Assembly (NCBI RefSeq): GCF_905163445.1
Contig: NC_053196.1
Location: 11,433,501-11,497,500, forward strand
Reading direction: 5' to 3'
From: Pararge aegeria
Lineage: Eukaryota; Arthropoda; Insecta; Lepidoptera; Nymphalidae
DNA: 64,000 nt
Part shown: piece by piece, positions 9,667 to 21,270 of the stretch
Position numbering within the stretch: position 1 is the first letter of the stretch
Layout: each line of letters opens with the position of its first letter
The notes under the pieces: model-generated
What the model saw: only the letters and a program-made list of their open reading frames with translations
What the model was told of the DNA's origin: nothing
Databases searched by the model: none
Position numbers and translations under genes: made by a program

Positions 9667-10980
9667 GACAGCTGCATTGAATTATACAATCAGAATATGT
9701 CAATCTGTCAGATAATATAAATAGCCATCAATGGTAGCCTTAAACGTTTAACGCAACCTTGTTGGAAGTCGCATTAGGAGTTTCACTTTAATAAAATTCC
9801 TAAATTGTCCCTGCTGAGGACCTCTCACTTAAAAAGCAACAACAAGAGTTGACATTAAATTGAAGGACGCACATATATGAGTACAATAATTGAAAACTGA
9901 TCCCTATATACACTGCCACACACACACATTTAACTTTCCGCGTAAAAGATTCAATGTATAAATCAACGGTGCAACAATTACACACTTTCATGGCAAGTTG
10001 GAATTAGAAACTGTCATTTGCACCGTTCGAGGGGTCGTGTGGGGAGGGAAAGGGGGTATGTTATAGATGGGAGGGAAAAATAGGGTGCCGGCAAGGGCTA
10101 CTGTGGACCTGATTAAAGGATTACACTGGGGTGGCGTCCGGTCTAGTTAGATTTATTATTCCAAGTATTTTCAACTAGTTAGTCTTGCTTTAGTATAAGG
10201 TCAGTCACTTGTCCAGTCTAGGGAGAATTTTAATAAGATTAGCTACTATAGGATGGTCTCTATTCACGCGGGACTAATTTCGCGGGATAATTTACAAAGT
10301 GGGACCTGCCCATCATTCTTACACTGCATTCTCGTTTTTAGATAAAAATTAACGTCTTTATGCGTCTAATAATATTTTGGGAGGATCCGTGGATAGCCCA
10401 GAGCCTGTCGATGTCTCTATGTCAACATATCTCAATGAGTTGTGAAGGTATAGTGCCGAGGGTGGGACAATAGATCTTTGAAGATTTTAAACTAAGATTT
10501 TCGTTGTTTATTAACATTTCTTAAATATAGTTCAACGGGTATATACAACGATAATGTTTTTGCATTTGTGGATGTTTCGACCCCGTTGCATGGATCGTGA
10601 GAAAAATAGATCTTTGAACCTTAATAAGGTGGGGTCACAGATCAACTATGATTATTATAACGCATTGGAAAACGCAGACGATTCAGTTTTTACGCAGATT
10701 TCAATATAACTCATAGATTTGTCGTATTTCTGGAGCAGTGGCTTGCCCACTTGTGCCCACTGTTCACCCACAAATTTTACAGAACCAACCACAGCCACCA
10801 ATTCTTAATAACTTGGTTAACTAGATTATATATGAAAATTATTGCAAAAAGTAAGTGAATCGATCTGTTAGACAATATACTAAGAAAATTTAATGCTATA
10901 ATTTTTAAACGTTTAGTCCCAGTTTTGCTTAAGCTCCAATGGAAAGCTGGCCCTTCCTATTATAAGGGGACCCAGTTAAG
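9667..10980. other. intron 2 sequence with a G-rich segment, no gene
   Basis: A run of G-rich sequence at 10030-10140 (GGGGAGGGAAAGGGGG, later GATTAAAGGATTACACTGGG) stands out. The rest is A+T-rich and unassigned. It could be regulatory, but nothing proves it. Confidence 0.4.
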
Positions 10981-11220
10981 AATTATTAGCTCAATATTGC
11001 CTTTAATTAGGTCTGGTGGGCATCAGACACGACTAGTTACCACCCTTACGGCAAAAATGCAGCAGTTTATAAGCATTTTTTATGTTACGTGTAAATACAG
11101 AATAGATGCATACGTGTGAAGTAAACAATAAAGTTAGTCGCATAAACCAAACGCACACCGCCATACGCGCGGGTGGTCTGGTGCCCGCGCATCCGAAATA
11201 GCTGCCTTAAGAAAAACATC

Positions 11221-11590
11221 GTTAATAGTCCGCCCGATTATTAAATTGTAGGCGGCTACTGTAACATTAAAGCGAGCCACCCACGGCTTGGTAAAAATAG
11301 GGAAGGGAGGTACGTGTGCTTGCTTCATGCTTAAACAGTTATGGATCTGCTTATATGTTATAGATAGAAAGTTTTATCCGCGAGATGGAATACGTACAAA
11401 GTATCTCACTTTACTATTCCAGTTAATAGTCCGCCCGTTTATTATTGATATTAGTAACATTAAAGCGAGGCACCCGCGGCTTGGAAAAATAGGGAAGCGA
11501 TGTACGAGTATGCATCTTGCTTGAACAATTTGGATCTGGTTATGAATTTCAGATAGATAATTCTATCCGCGAAATACAAGTTGCAGACAG
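11221..11590. repeat. diverged tandem duplication, about 200-bp unit
   Basis: The unit at 11221 (GTTAATAGTCCGCCCG, TAACATTAAAGCGAG, TAGGGAAG, ATCCGCGA) is repeated from 11422 in the same order with substitutions and small gaps. It matches no repeat family elsewhere in the window. Part of an open frame at 11134-11328 falls here; no coding conservation is seen between units. Confidence 0.8.
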
Positions 11591-11619
11591 TATGAAAATG
11601 TACTATTTCTATTTGTTTT

Positions 11620-11745
11620 TTAGTTTACTACAAGTTAGCCCTTCACTACAATCTCGAGCAATAATACAGTCTAAGATGGTAGCGAGCTAACCTGTTAGGT
11701 ACCCCTAATAGGTTTCTACAACGTAGCCACGATTACCTCCCAGAC
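11620..11745 (-). mobile_element. SINE-B fragment
   Basis: ACTACAAGTTAGCCCTTCAC, CAGTCTAAGATGGTAGCGAG and CTAACCTGTTAGG: the reversed 3' part of SINE-B. Confidence 0.8.
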
Positions 11746-12039
11746 AGGTCGAAACCTTAGAGAAATGGCAAGCTTTCCATATCAGTTTTAGGACAATTTT
11801 TAAAAAGATCTGTTTTGAAATCCTCATTATTAAATTCATATAATATAAACCACACATTATATTCAATTATATGTGTACTATGCATTTTGTCTAGTTATTT
11901 ACATTCAGTGTAGATTTGAGGTTTTTTACTTATAATTGATAGACAAAGCTCATGACCCACCGGATCGTCAGTGAAAATCTATCGCCTTTAAACTGAGCAA
12001 CGATTTGCATGGGCATGCAAGGAATGCGTCCTACAAAGG

Positions 12040-12125
12040 GCCTTTGTCCAACGACCTGAGGCGTAGGTTTTAAACAGCAGCAGACAACACAGCAATACTG
12101 CTTGGTGGCACAAATAAGCATGGGA
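12040..12125. repeat. interspersed repeat fragment (family shared with 2400 and 35780)
   Basis: GAGGCGTAGGTTTTAA, CAATACTGCTTGGTGGCA and AATAAGCATG recur near 35780-35855 and in part near 2680-2710. Class unknown. Confidence 0.55.
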
Positions 12126-12154
12126 CAATACTGTCCCTTACTGTCACAAAAAGC

Positions 12155-13108
12155 TGTAATACTGCTTATTTCATTCAATATGTAAACTAGACGTTGCAGT
12201 GAAACGTAGACACCTATTTTCACGTTCAATAATTTGAGTACTTGTATATAACTACCTAGTGACTTGTATTGTATTAGGTCATTCAAGTCTAGATTAATAT
12301 CGTAAAAGACATTCAATTTCAACTCAATTTTTAAGTGGTATGTAGAAAGTAACTACAACAACATTAGTCTTTTCAATCTTCCTCTATGGTTCCGATGCAT
12401 GGCCAGTTCGAGGGCTGAAAGGAAAACAATAGATGCCTTCGAAATGTGGTGTTGGAGAAGGACACTACGTATACCATGGACCGCTAAGAGAACTAATATA
12501 TCGATCCTCGAGCAGCTACGTATTAACACCAGGCTCTCCACATTGTGCTACAAGAATATTCTTAGCTACTTTGGTCACATTGTTCGACGCCTGCCCAGTA
12601 ATATGGATAAGTTAATACTTGTAGGTAAAGTGGAGGATAAAAAACCACGTAGCCGATCACCTAATCGCTGGTCTGACCAGGTAAAGCCGCTCACAGGCCT
12701 CCCTATCACAGAAGCTATCGAAAAGGCCGAGGATGGAACAGTATGGATAACTGTAGTAAAAATCGCTACGAAGGAACCTGAATCCGGACACGACCTTCAG
12801 TAATGAAGATAACGACGAAGAAAAAGAAAGTAACAAATGAATCTTCTTTAGAATCTTGATTGCTTATTTTGGGACAGAAATCTCTAATTCTGCTTATTTA
12901 ATTTAATATGTAAACTTTGTTACACCACGTTTAGAGGTAGTTGCGATGAAACGTAGACATCTATTTCGAAGTACGACAATTTGAGTACTTTTATATAACT
13001 AGTTAGTGATTTGTAGTGTATTATTTACGTCATTCAAGTCTACATGAATGTCGTAAAAGAAATCCAATTTCAACTCAATGGTTAAGTCGTGTGTAAAATG
13101 TAACCAAT
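12155..13108. repeat. direct duplication flanking a LINE insertion
   Basis: 12155-12343 and 12888-13108 are diverged direct repeats sharing GCTTATTT, ATATGTAAACT, GAAACGTAGACA, AATTTGAGTACTT and CATTCAAGTCTA in order. The RTE fragment sits at the right end of the left copy. Confidence 0.8.
12354..12824 (+). mobile_element. RTE-type LINE fragment, 5'-truncated
   Basis: FSIFLYGSDAW, then after a frameshift AFEMWCWRRTLRIPW, ISILEQLRINTRLS, YFGHIVRRL, RSRSPNRWSDQVKPLTGLP: the C-terminal end of an RTE-class reverse transcriptase. It ends in a short purine-rich tail (GAAGATAACGACGAAGAA). A 10-bp duplication AGAAAGTAAC at 12344-12353 and 12825-12834 brackets it. Not functional alone. Confidence 0.88.
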
Positions 13109-13109
13109 A

Positions 13110-14470
13110 AAATATCTATGAAACTTCTTTCGGTTCGCTTTAATTAAATTGCCTTTAAACAATTATTCCATATAAACATCCACATATACAGATAGAACAC
13201 CCAAAACAGTGCCTCCTTCACGGATCATTTACAGGAATCTTTCAAGTCATTAATATCCCCACATGTTCGCATAGATGTGAACCTTCGGAACTTAGAATTA
13301 AATAATTTATCGCGCGGAGGCTGGAATAATAAATCAATATGCAGGGCATGCATACATGGAGAGTGGGGGGGTGGTTTAACCCGGGCCCTTTCTTGACTAA
13401 TTAATTAAACAACCGATTCATTACAGCCTTCCTTTGTGCCCTCACATTCGTCTGGTAAAGGGGTACAGATCCTTTACATTTTTCAATAGCAAGATACGAG
13501 TAGTTCGATAACAGATAACCTTAATTTATATCAGTTCGACAAAATCAAAGAGAGTTATACTAGTAGTACATACAGTATTTTCTTCAATTGTAAATGTAAT
13601 CTTTTAATTCTCAATTTTAATAAACACCGTTAAGTGGATTTTGCGTCAAAGAGTAACATCGTACGATCATAGATCTACACAATTTTAAGCTTCATAAAAT
13701 TAGTAGTTAGTTAGTATCTTGATTTAAACGGAATGCTGGTTTAAATAATAACATTTCGTATTTTCTGTTGCAAGTAGGTACAAAACGTTGTGATTATTCC
13801 GAGTACGATGATCATTTTAATGCCATTGATCGGGCAGGCTTAGCAGTGGTTCCCTCGCCAGTCATTTGTTTCCGTCACCTAGCTACCAACTATTTAGATT
13901 GCTTCACTCAACTCTAGCGGAGGTTCCTGCTACTAATTGTTAATTTTGTTTAAAGGATTATAAACTACCTAAGCGTTTGCCTTTACAGGGATTGACATCA
14001 GGCATTATTAAAAACAAACTTTATTTTCTGAGATGAGATGTGGTTTATTATTAAGGTCTGTCAATATTTTTTAGTGTATTCTGTTATTAAAAATCTTTTA
14101 TTTTTTAATATAAATTGGCTACTAGTAATTACTTGTTTCACGTCACGTAATTATTTTCCAATTAGCTAGATCCGTGCACTTAATAGTCCCAGATAAAGGT
14201 AATTTTGGGTCAGAAGCGGCCAGAGTGGGGGATTTGACCGTTCACTCTTCCATATCCTATGTAGCCTCGGGAAGACGGCAGTTTGATATGGCATAGGCTG
14301 TCGTGGCTCAATTCAATTTGGGGAAGTGTTTTTCCCGATGTTTTCCCGTACAAAATAGGCACCGGTGCAATCTGAGGAGACCTACGACTAGACCCGGAGC
14401 CTCTCACCAAGCCCTGCCGAGCCCTGCCACCAAGGCAGTTTTAGTAGGTAGAAATCCTACATAGCCCAAT
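13110..14470. other. intron 2 sequence with GC-richer patches, no gene
   Basis: GC-richer patches at about 13310-13400 (GGAGAGTGGGGGGGTGG, TTTAACCCGGGCCC) and 14200-14470 (CCTGCCACCAAGGCAG near the right end). The latter may be an old repeat. No coding or RNA signature. Confidence 0.35.
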
Positions 14471-14899
14471 CTCTCCCCCAAGAAAGTCTACTATCTTGTA
14501 ATCGGCTAAAAAAAAAAGTGAGGGTAAGGACTTGTAATGATATAAAAAGTGCTTACAGCGCTGAAGGTTTATAATTTTTAGTTGTTTCTTTCTTCTCAAT
14601 CCATTATGACGAGAACATTAAGTGAAACAATTTTCTATTAGAATTTGCATACCGAAGTGAATTTTCAACAATCCAAAACAAAATATCGGAAAACCACAAA
14701 CGTTTGTAAACGATGTTTGTAACAAATAATAATATGAGCGTTGTTATTCGTTGATACCGTTGTGGAAGAATGAAGTATTCACAATTAGATATGTGATTCT
14801 TTGTATGTAAACCGATTTTTTTTTAATACCTACTGTGGTAACAGGGTCCCGTGGACTCACTTTAGGGATGGAACCTTAACCTTCCAGAACAATCATCAT

Positions 14900-15210
14900 G
14901 AATAAATCAATTCAATCATCATATCAACCTATTACCGACCCACTAAAAAGCACGGGTCTCCTCCCATAACGAGGTTTTAGGACGTAGTCCACCACGCTGG
15001 CCCAGAGTGGTGGACTACACACCCCTCTGAGAATATTATGTAGAATTCTCGGGCATGCAGGTTTCCTCACGATTTTTTCCTTCGCCGTTAAAGCAAGTCA
15101 TTTTTTTAAAAATTAAAACGCACATAAGTTAGAGGTGCCTGCTAGGAATCGAGCTTAGCCCCCCAGAGTGAGGCCGAAGTACTAACCACTGGCGTATTAC
15201 CGCTTCCAAC
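14900..15210 (-). mobile_element. SINE-A, near full length
   Basis: ATCAACCTATTACCGACCCA, GTCCACCACGCTGGCCCAGA, GGCATGCAGGTTTCCTCACG, AAGCAAGTCA, and at the right AGAGGTGCCTGCTAGGAATC with the tRNA-like region up to ACTAACCACTGGCGTATTAC. Lies 140 bp from Runx exon 2. Confidence 0.85.
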
Positions 15211-15349
15211 TAACACATATTCACCCTTAGTTTAATCCACCATAATAATAATACCAGCCAGCGTACTCGCTGGCAGCCAAGGTCTAGCAGGAAATTGAAA
15301 AGATTGTTTTCCTCCATTAATCGATTGGAATAAATAAGAAAATACTAAC

Positions 15350-15463
15350 TGGTTTTAGACCGCGGTTCCCGTGGTCCGTCGACGGTGACTTTGATCGCTT
15401 TGTTGTACGTCGTCACTTGGGGCGGCGATGTTGATACCGTTATCGTCAAAGTGAAGGATTTGC
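15350..15463 (-). CDS. Runx coding exon 2: C-terminal part of the Runt domain
   Basis: 114 bp, phase 1 at both ends, completing the Runt domain (residues about 129-166). It reads GKSFTLTITVSTSPPQVTTY, then NKAIKVTVDGPREPRSKT. The K-V-T-V-D and R-E-P-R residues match K167, T169, D171, R174 and R177 of human RUNX1, which contact DNA. The acceptor (TTGTTACAG) and donor (GTTAGT) are both good. The Runt-domain intron falls within the glycine of GRG|KS. Skipping this exon would keep the frame but remove a third of the DNA-binding face. Confidence 0.96.
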
Positions 15464-15559
15464 CTGTAACAATATCAAACAGAATATTAAAAATATTGTA
15501 AAGTTTTCATTTACCACTGCTCAACTGCTGGACAAAGTTGTTTATTGAGTTCCGAAATC

Positions 15560-15860
15560 CACGGTCCTGGGCCGCTCGTCTGTCCACCTCGTTGGGGGCC
15601 GACTATGCTGCGTTTCAACATCATCATCATATCAACCCATAAACGGACCAGTACAGGGCACGGGTCTTCTTCCACAATGGGAAGGATACACTGCTTTACT
15701 GATGGTTAATTATGGTATATTTATACATAAAAACGATTGCAGGGAGCCGCTGGACCAAAGCGGCAAAAGAACGTGGTATTTGGAACTTCCTACAAAAGAC
15801 CTATGTCCAGTAGTATACGTCCATTGGTAGAAATAATGACGATGATAATAAGCCCACCAG
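15560..15860. mobile_element. RTE LINE 3' fragments in opposite orientations plus SINE-A scrap
   Basis: 15560-15615 reads on the minus strand as the RPPTRW-like region (CACCTCGTTGGGGGCCGACT on plus). 15740-15860 is the plus-strand RTE 3' end (AGGGAGCCGCTGGA, AAAGACCTATGTCCAG, GACGATGATAATAA). Between them, 15619-15690 is a SINE-A fragment. It resembles the inverted arrangement at 22165-22390. Confidence 0.7.
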
Positions 15861-16050
15861 GGCAACAAACGTTACCCAAGTATAGATAGGTAGGTCCAAC
15901 TTTCTAAAGTTATGTTCGTTCTTCCCAAACTGAATCTTGAAAGATAGAAAAATCATCATGCTTCTTCTTCGGTGGACGGCCTACTGGTCCTTTATCTTCA
16001 ATTCAGAACACGTATGCCCTAACAGCCAACGGTTCGACTAGAGTCATGAC

Positions 16051-16195
16051 CAGTGGCGTGCACAGGGTTTGTGACCAGGGTATGCATAAAGCAGGTACAT
16101 GGCACAAAATGGAAAAAAAATCCCCTCCAAAACGAGTTATATAAAATCATTTGGGTATGCAGTGCTTTTCTGCATGTATGAAGTGCACGCCACTG
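16051..16195. mobile_element. hAT-type MITE
   Basis: 145 bp with terminal inverted repeats CAGTGGCGTGCAC / GTGCACGCCACTG and a perfect 8-bp target duplication GTCATGAC at 16043-16050 and 16196-16203. No coding capacity. Related to 44205-44413 and 57322-57515. Confidence 0.92.
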
Positions 16196-16299
16196 GTCAT
16201 GACCCGTCAACTGCCACTTCAAACTGCCTTTTCTTTCTCGCCCTAATGTATATCATACATACTTTTTTTTTGGGTTTGGGATCAGTATAATGTCAAAAT

Positions 16300-17990
16300 A
16301 ACTATACTGTCTCCTACATATTTGAAGACAGACTTAATTATTATTATTATTATTTTTGTTTTGACACATTTTTGACGACCGAGTTTACGATCTTGTAGGT
16401 GCCTTTCAGTTCAAAGGGGTGATGTAGAAATCACCGTACGTATTGTATGAGTGAGTTTTTATTAGAATATGTCAAGTAGTAAGCAGTAAAGTTTCTTGTT
16501 TTAATACTAGTTTGTTAAGATTTGTGTTTATTAAGTTTATAGACCTACTTTTTAATCATGTTTTCATGTGTTCATGTTTTGATATTAAGTTCTAGGAAAA
16601 TAAGTGATGTGTTTTAACAGTTCACTTTATCAGTACATTACATTACAGTATTCAAAATATGAATCCTGTTCATGCCACTACCGCGGTAGAATATGTGATA
16701 TCCTAAATACAGTTATGACTAGTTAGGAGTCAGAAACTCACACACACCATGGCCAAATTAGGACTTTTTACCTGAATCTATTCAAATATTTGTGGGTCAT
16801 AGTAAACCTTGTTTTTATACATATATTTAAATAAATAAATAAAAATAAAATAAATAAATCTCCATGAGCATTCACACGGTAACATTTCGCATAACTCGAA
16901 AAAAAACGAATAAATAAAATGTAATTGTCAATTTGTTGTGTAATAAAAGCAGCGAACTTCTTAATACATATTGAAGTATTGATAATTATTACCAAAAAAT
17001 ATCAGATTTTAGTCGGTTTTTTTTCCGGCTAATTTCTGAAACAGCAGTAATAGTACAGTAACAGTAGAAATAGGTTACTTTTTATTTCGGAAATGTACCC
17101 TTAATTGGGTTATATGGGGGTTGAAATACTATATGATTGTCCTATTTATTGTAAAGTTAGGGACATACCTACAATTTAGAAGATATATCTATATCCAAAA
17201 AGCATATTTGTGCCCACTGAAAGAGTTGGTCGGAAAGCAACCTCTAAAGGGGTGAATGGGAGTTATAAAATTGTATGAAAGCCCGATGTTGTAAAGCTAA
17301 GGCATTAAAATAAAATAGTTTGAATAAAAATACCTCTAAAAGTTTTGTTTTCTAAAAAAACGCGGGTAGAGAATAGGGAAATGAGTAACAAAGTAGTATC
17401 GTTCTAAAAGAGAAAGTGCAATCGTAAGAAGAAAGCTACAAAATAAAAAAGGGATTAAAACTTTGTTCATAATTTTTTTCCAAAAAAATCACAATAATAA
17501 ATGACATTAAAAACTAATTTTGAAAAAAATAAATTTTAGGGGCATTTTCAAAAATATGTAGTTGTTAAGTATAAAATATTTGGTACTCTCGGACCACTCT
17601 TATTTATAGATAAAATGAAAACTTTTAGTAAAAAGACAAAAAAAATAAAAAGCAATCAAAACACTTTTTTGTTAGTTCTGTGATTTAGATCTTAGACAAT
17701 ATTAAGTGAAAGCTATACTCGTTAAAGTTTACAGAACTACCAAAATTATTCACAGTACGAGTATACTGTAATTGAACTATATTCGATCAAGCGATAAAAT
17801 ATTTGTACAAACTTTTTACTCCGAATAAGTGAGAGCAATAAATTCAATCTGTGGTCACTACTCTTTTCGGCAGCCGCCCACTTTTTATAGTTCGAATTTT
17901 GATCACTTGTTCGAAAAGTTAAAAATTTATTGCGGGTTTGTTTTCAATTTTCGTGCGCCGAATAAAAAATTCCGTCGCGAAAACTTATAT
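16300..17990. other. strongly A+T-rich intron 1 sequence, no gene
   Basis: (ATT)n at about 16337-16352 and A+T-rich unique sequence. Frames here are short and low in complexity. Nothing assigned. Confidence 0.5.
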
Positions 17991-17991
17991 A

Positions 17992-18470
17992 TCAAATAAA
18001 TAAGCGTATATCAAACTTGGTATTGCCCGGGTAATTGATTAAATTACAATAATGGCTATCAGAATTGCAATAACTGCCAACTATCAAAATACCGGACAAA
18101 TAGGTACTTGACGCGAAATGACGCATCAAAGTGGAGAGCATAAAAGAGCAACTCATCCACAACATATCAGAGCGCGTCACAAACAACAGGCCGACCACTT
18201 CATCACAGCATAACGCCGGCAATAAAAAAAACATTTCCATCTGCGGAAAAACCACAGTTAATATTAAATGACCGTCCGTCAAAGCTGTATTGTAGAGCGC
18301 TTTGGCCGCTCGCTGCGGGATGCAGCCAATACCGATTTTCAGATTTTTTTCCACCCCGCGAGGGGAATGGGCCGAGGGGAGGAGAGTGACATGTAAGCTT
18401 TAATGGGGCCTGAAGCGGCACGCCGCTGGCTACACGCGAAAAAACTGAAAAAAGCCTCATTCATACGTGA
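17992..18470. other. GC-richer islet in Runx intron 1
   Basis: Includes TGGCCGCTCGCTGCGGGATG, CCCCGCGAGGGGAATGGGCC and GCGGCACGCCGC. Two overlapping minus-strand frames (120 and 85 codons) cross it, with no recognisable domain. It is not repeated elsewhere in the window. A conserved regulatory element is the favoured reading; an unknown exon is the alternative. Confidence 0.4.
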
Positions 18471-18663
18471 TTTCATGTGTAGGCTACTTTCAGCGGGGAC
18501 GGTGTGTGCTCGTTAAAAATGGAGGTCGTACACGAACTGGCTTGTTGCGGCCTATCGGAGTTTATTAACGCTTGAGAGGCCCCCGTCGTTAACACTTATG
18601 GGAATACTCATGTTTTGTATCGTGATGTTTGCGGTGGGTTATGGGAATAATATAGTCACGGAA

Positions 18664-18990
18664 ATAATATTCAAAGTTCAAAATCAATTTATTTCAAATA
18701 GGCCGACTATAAGCACTTTTGAAACGTCAAGTATATCTGTTTATAGTGACTCTACCACCGGTTCGGAAGACAGATTCTACCGAAAAGAAGACGGCAAGAA
18801 ACTCAGTCAGTTGCTCTTTTCCAACATCATTCTACAATTTAATTTCATTGTTCTATCTTGTGTGAGATGAAAGCGGAGCGGCTTGCTTTTCGGCAATCTT
18901 GTCATAAAGAATTTCATAAATAGTATGGTAATTTATTTGTATTAAATGTGTTTTTATACATTCTTTAAACTTATGTGAAGGTAAATCTAT
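18664..18990 (-). mobile_element. LINE 3' end (CR1/jockey-like)
   Basis: TCAATTTATTTCAAATAGGC, GCACTTTTGAAACGTCAAGT, GACTCTACCACCGGTTCGGA, CTTGTGTGAGATGAAAGCGG: the reversed 3'UTR of the family at 49975-50500, continuing into decayed coding sequence. The 90-codon plus-strand frame here is antisense to it. Confidence 0.85.
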
Positions 18991-19224
18991 ATTTCGTCAC
19001 TAAACATTCTTCTCAGTTCACCTAAACTAGTAGGTACCACAGAGTAAGAATATTCGTAGAGAAGACCAAAGAAAACATCTAGACATGGCAAACGTGCGGT
19101 ACTCAAATAGGTCGAGCCATTCTTGGATTTTTTGCGAAAATATGTTTATTGACAATTCATCTTGCAGATAATTCTTCACAGCAATTGAGGCAATTTTATT
19201 ATTAAATCGTCTCAGCAATATTAA

Positions 19225-19320
19225 GTAACTAGCTGTGCCCAGCGGCTTAGCCCGCACAAATTACGGGACTCCTGCAACCTTCCTCAATAAACCAGGTAAC
19301 TAAAAGTATTTTTTTTGAAT
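19225..19320. repeat. fragment of the ACTAGC-type interspersed repeat
   Basis: ACTAGCTGTGCCCAGCGGCT, then CCTCAATAAACC: resembles the start of a dispersed insect repeat also seen at 33515, 42185 and 47060. Class uncertain (RTE-like or non-autonomous). Confidence 0.5.
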
Positions 19321-19813
19321 CGCCATGGTAGTGCCAAATACACAAACTATAATATTAAGTAGGTACTTAAAAATTTAAAAGATAGCGATGAAACTTCTTT
19401 CAACATATTTAAACAAACGCCTGAGGTGTGGACGAAAAAAATATCAGTTCTTGCTCTCTGAACTTTACCAACTATTTGCAGCATTCGCAACATTCGGAAC
19501 AAATGCAACTCACAAATAATATAACCTAATCGTTGAAGGAACAATCAACAAAACGAAAAAAAAAATCAAATCAGTTTATAAATGACTGATTTCTGAGCCA
19601 ACAAACGTTAAAAAAATACAACCGAATTGAGAACCTCCTTCTTTTTCGAAAAACCGTTTAAAATACGAAAACAAGGGCAAACATAACAACTCATATAAAA
19701 TAAAACATGTAGAATAAAAAAATCTCCCATAACTTGTGTATACAGTATGACGCTTATTAAACCATCAAATCAAACCAGTCGTGAAGTGGAAGGATCCTGT
19801 AGGTATCTAGGTT

Positions 19814-21270
19814 GTACCAGTCGCGGCGCGCCACTGTACAGCGCCTAAATAAATAACCCCTACCTAATGTACCAGCTCACGGCACTGTTTACGAGCTCAC
19901 AATTCCCTCACTCACCCCAATCTTGTGACACTCGCATACTAAATGATGGACGTTTTTTTTCGAGATTGATTTATAGGCTGCTCATATTTAGGTCGTTTAT
20001 TGCGTAGGTCCTGGTGTGAACGTTTTAATAAGTTACTGGGACGCTTTGTAGTCAGTAGTTTGTCTTTAGGAACCATCATCACATTTTTTAGCCTATTTTT
20101 GTCCTACCGCTGCTCTTATTGGAAAAATGAAAGCCTGGTAAAGGGAGGGTCTTGTAGTTATCTAACTTGGAACAGTCCTAATAAATAACCTATGCCTATA
20201 ATTTTCATGCATCGTCACTTACAACCAGGTGATATTGCAGTCAAGGGCTAACTTATAGTGGCAAAAAAATAAAAAACAATAGTAATCCTCGATCCCCAGG
20301 CAAATTAACAGTATTGGGCTTTTCTATGAAGAAATTCATAGCACCAGTCTGGAGTTTGGAAATTGTCAGTGAATTATCCACGGGTCTCGGGACTGCTGGT
20401 CCTGCGCCTGATTTCTTCAGCGGCCGTCCTATCACACTATGAGAATGAGGGAATAGTGAGTGTGCCTGTGTTTGCGCACACATTTATATATTTACTTTTT
20501 TAATTTTACAACAACAAGCCTTGTTTGACTATATATATAATCGTAGTGTAAAAAGGCCTCATAAGAAGGCTCAGAGTTACTCAGCGAGCGATGGAAAGAG
20601 CTATGTTAGGAGTATCTATCTCTACGTGATCAAATCAGAAATGAGGAGATCCGTAGAAGAACTAGAGTTACCGACATAGCTCAACGAGTCGTGCAGCTGA
20701 AGTGGTAATTGGCGGAGCTCGGAGAATAAATGGATAGTGGGGTTCCAAGGTGTTGGAATGTCAACCCTGCACCGGTAAACGCAGCGTTGGTCAATCTCAA
20801 CCAGTTGGACAGACGACATCCAACGAGTCTTGGGGAGCCGCTGGATACGAGAGGTCCAGAATCGTGGAGTTTGGAACGCCCTGCAAAAGACTTATGTCCA
20901 GCAGTAGACGCCAATGATGATGATTGTAAAATGGTTTTCCAAGGAAGGCCGAGATCGGACAATCTGTACAACTGGTGATAAATCAATTTGAATAACGAAC
21001 TTTTGAGTTTTTGGAATTTTGAATCACATAAAACGATGCAAAATGTGTGGATCCATGGACAATCCCGTACCAGTCGCGGTGCCTAAATAAATACCCTCAC
21101 TAAATGTTCCCGCTCACGGCACGCTTTACGAGCTCACAATTTCCTCACTCACCCCGTCTTGTGACACCCGCACGCTAAATGACGGACGTTTTGTTTCAGA
21201 TTGATTTATGTGAGACATGATTTTATTACGCGTTTTGAGCGCCTACGGTAACTTACTGGGACACCTATAG
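19814..21270. repeat. dispersed direct duplication in intron 1 (19814-20053 and 21067-21270)
   Basis: Both copies carry, in order, GTACCAGTCGCGG, CCTAAATAAATA, GCTCACGGCAC, TTTACGAGCTCACAATT, CCTCACTCACCCC, CTTGTGACAC, GGACGTTTT, GATTGATTTAT and TTACTGGGAC. A third, shorter echo lies at 20140-20190. The sequence does not match the SINE or LINE families here. Either an unknown element or a duplicated regulatory segment. Confidence 0.8.
20560..20925 (+). mobile_element. RTE-type LINE C-terminal fragment, decayed
   Basis: RRLRVTQRAMERAMLGVS, IRNEEIRRRTRVTDIAQRVV, a stop, then RRHPTSLG and WSLERPAKDLCPAVDA with frame breaks. Ends in GATGATGATT, the short-repeat tail of RTE elements. Non-functional. 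Confidence 0.88.

Noticed and set aside
12399..12803. 134-codon plus-strand frame as a host gene
   Set aside because: It is the C-terminal end of an RTE-class LINE with a frameshift, a tail and a 10-bp target duplication.
18598..18870. 90-codon plus-strand frame
   Set aside because: Its second half is the antisense of a LINE 3' end (family of 49975-50500).
20681..20986. Overlapping 82- and 101-codon frames on both strands
   Set aside because: They cover a decayed RTE fragment; the true homologous frame is broken by stops.
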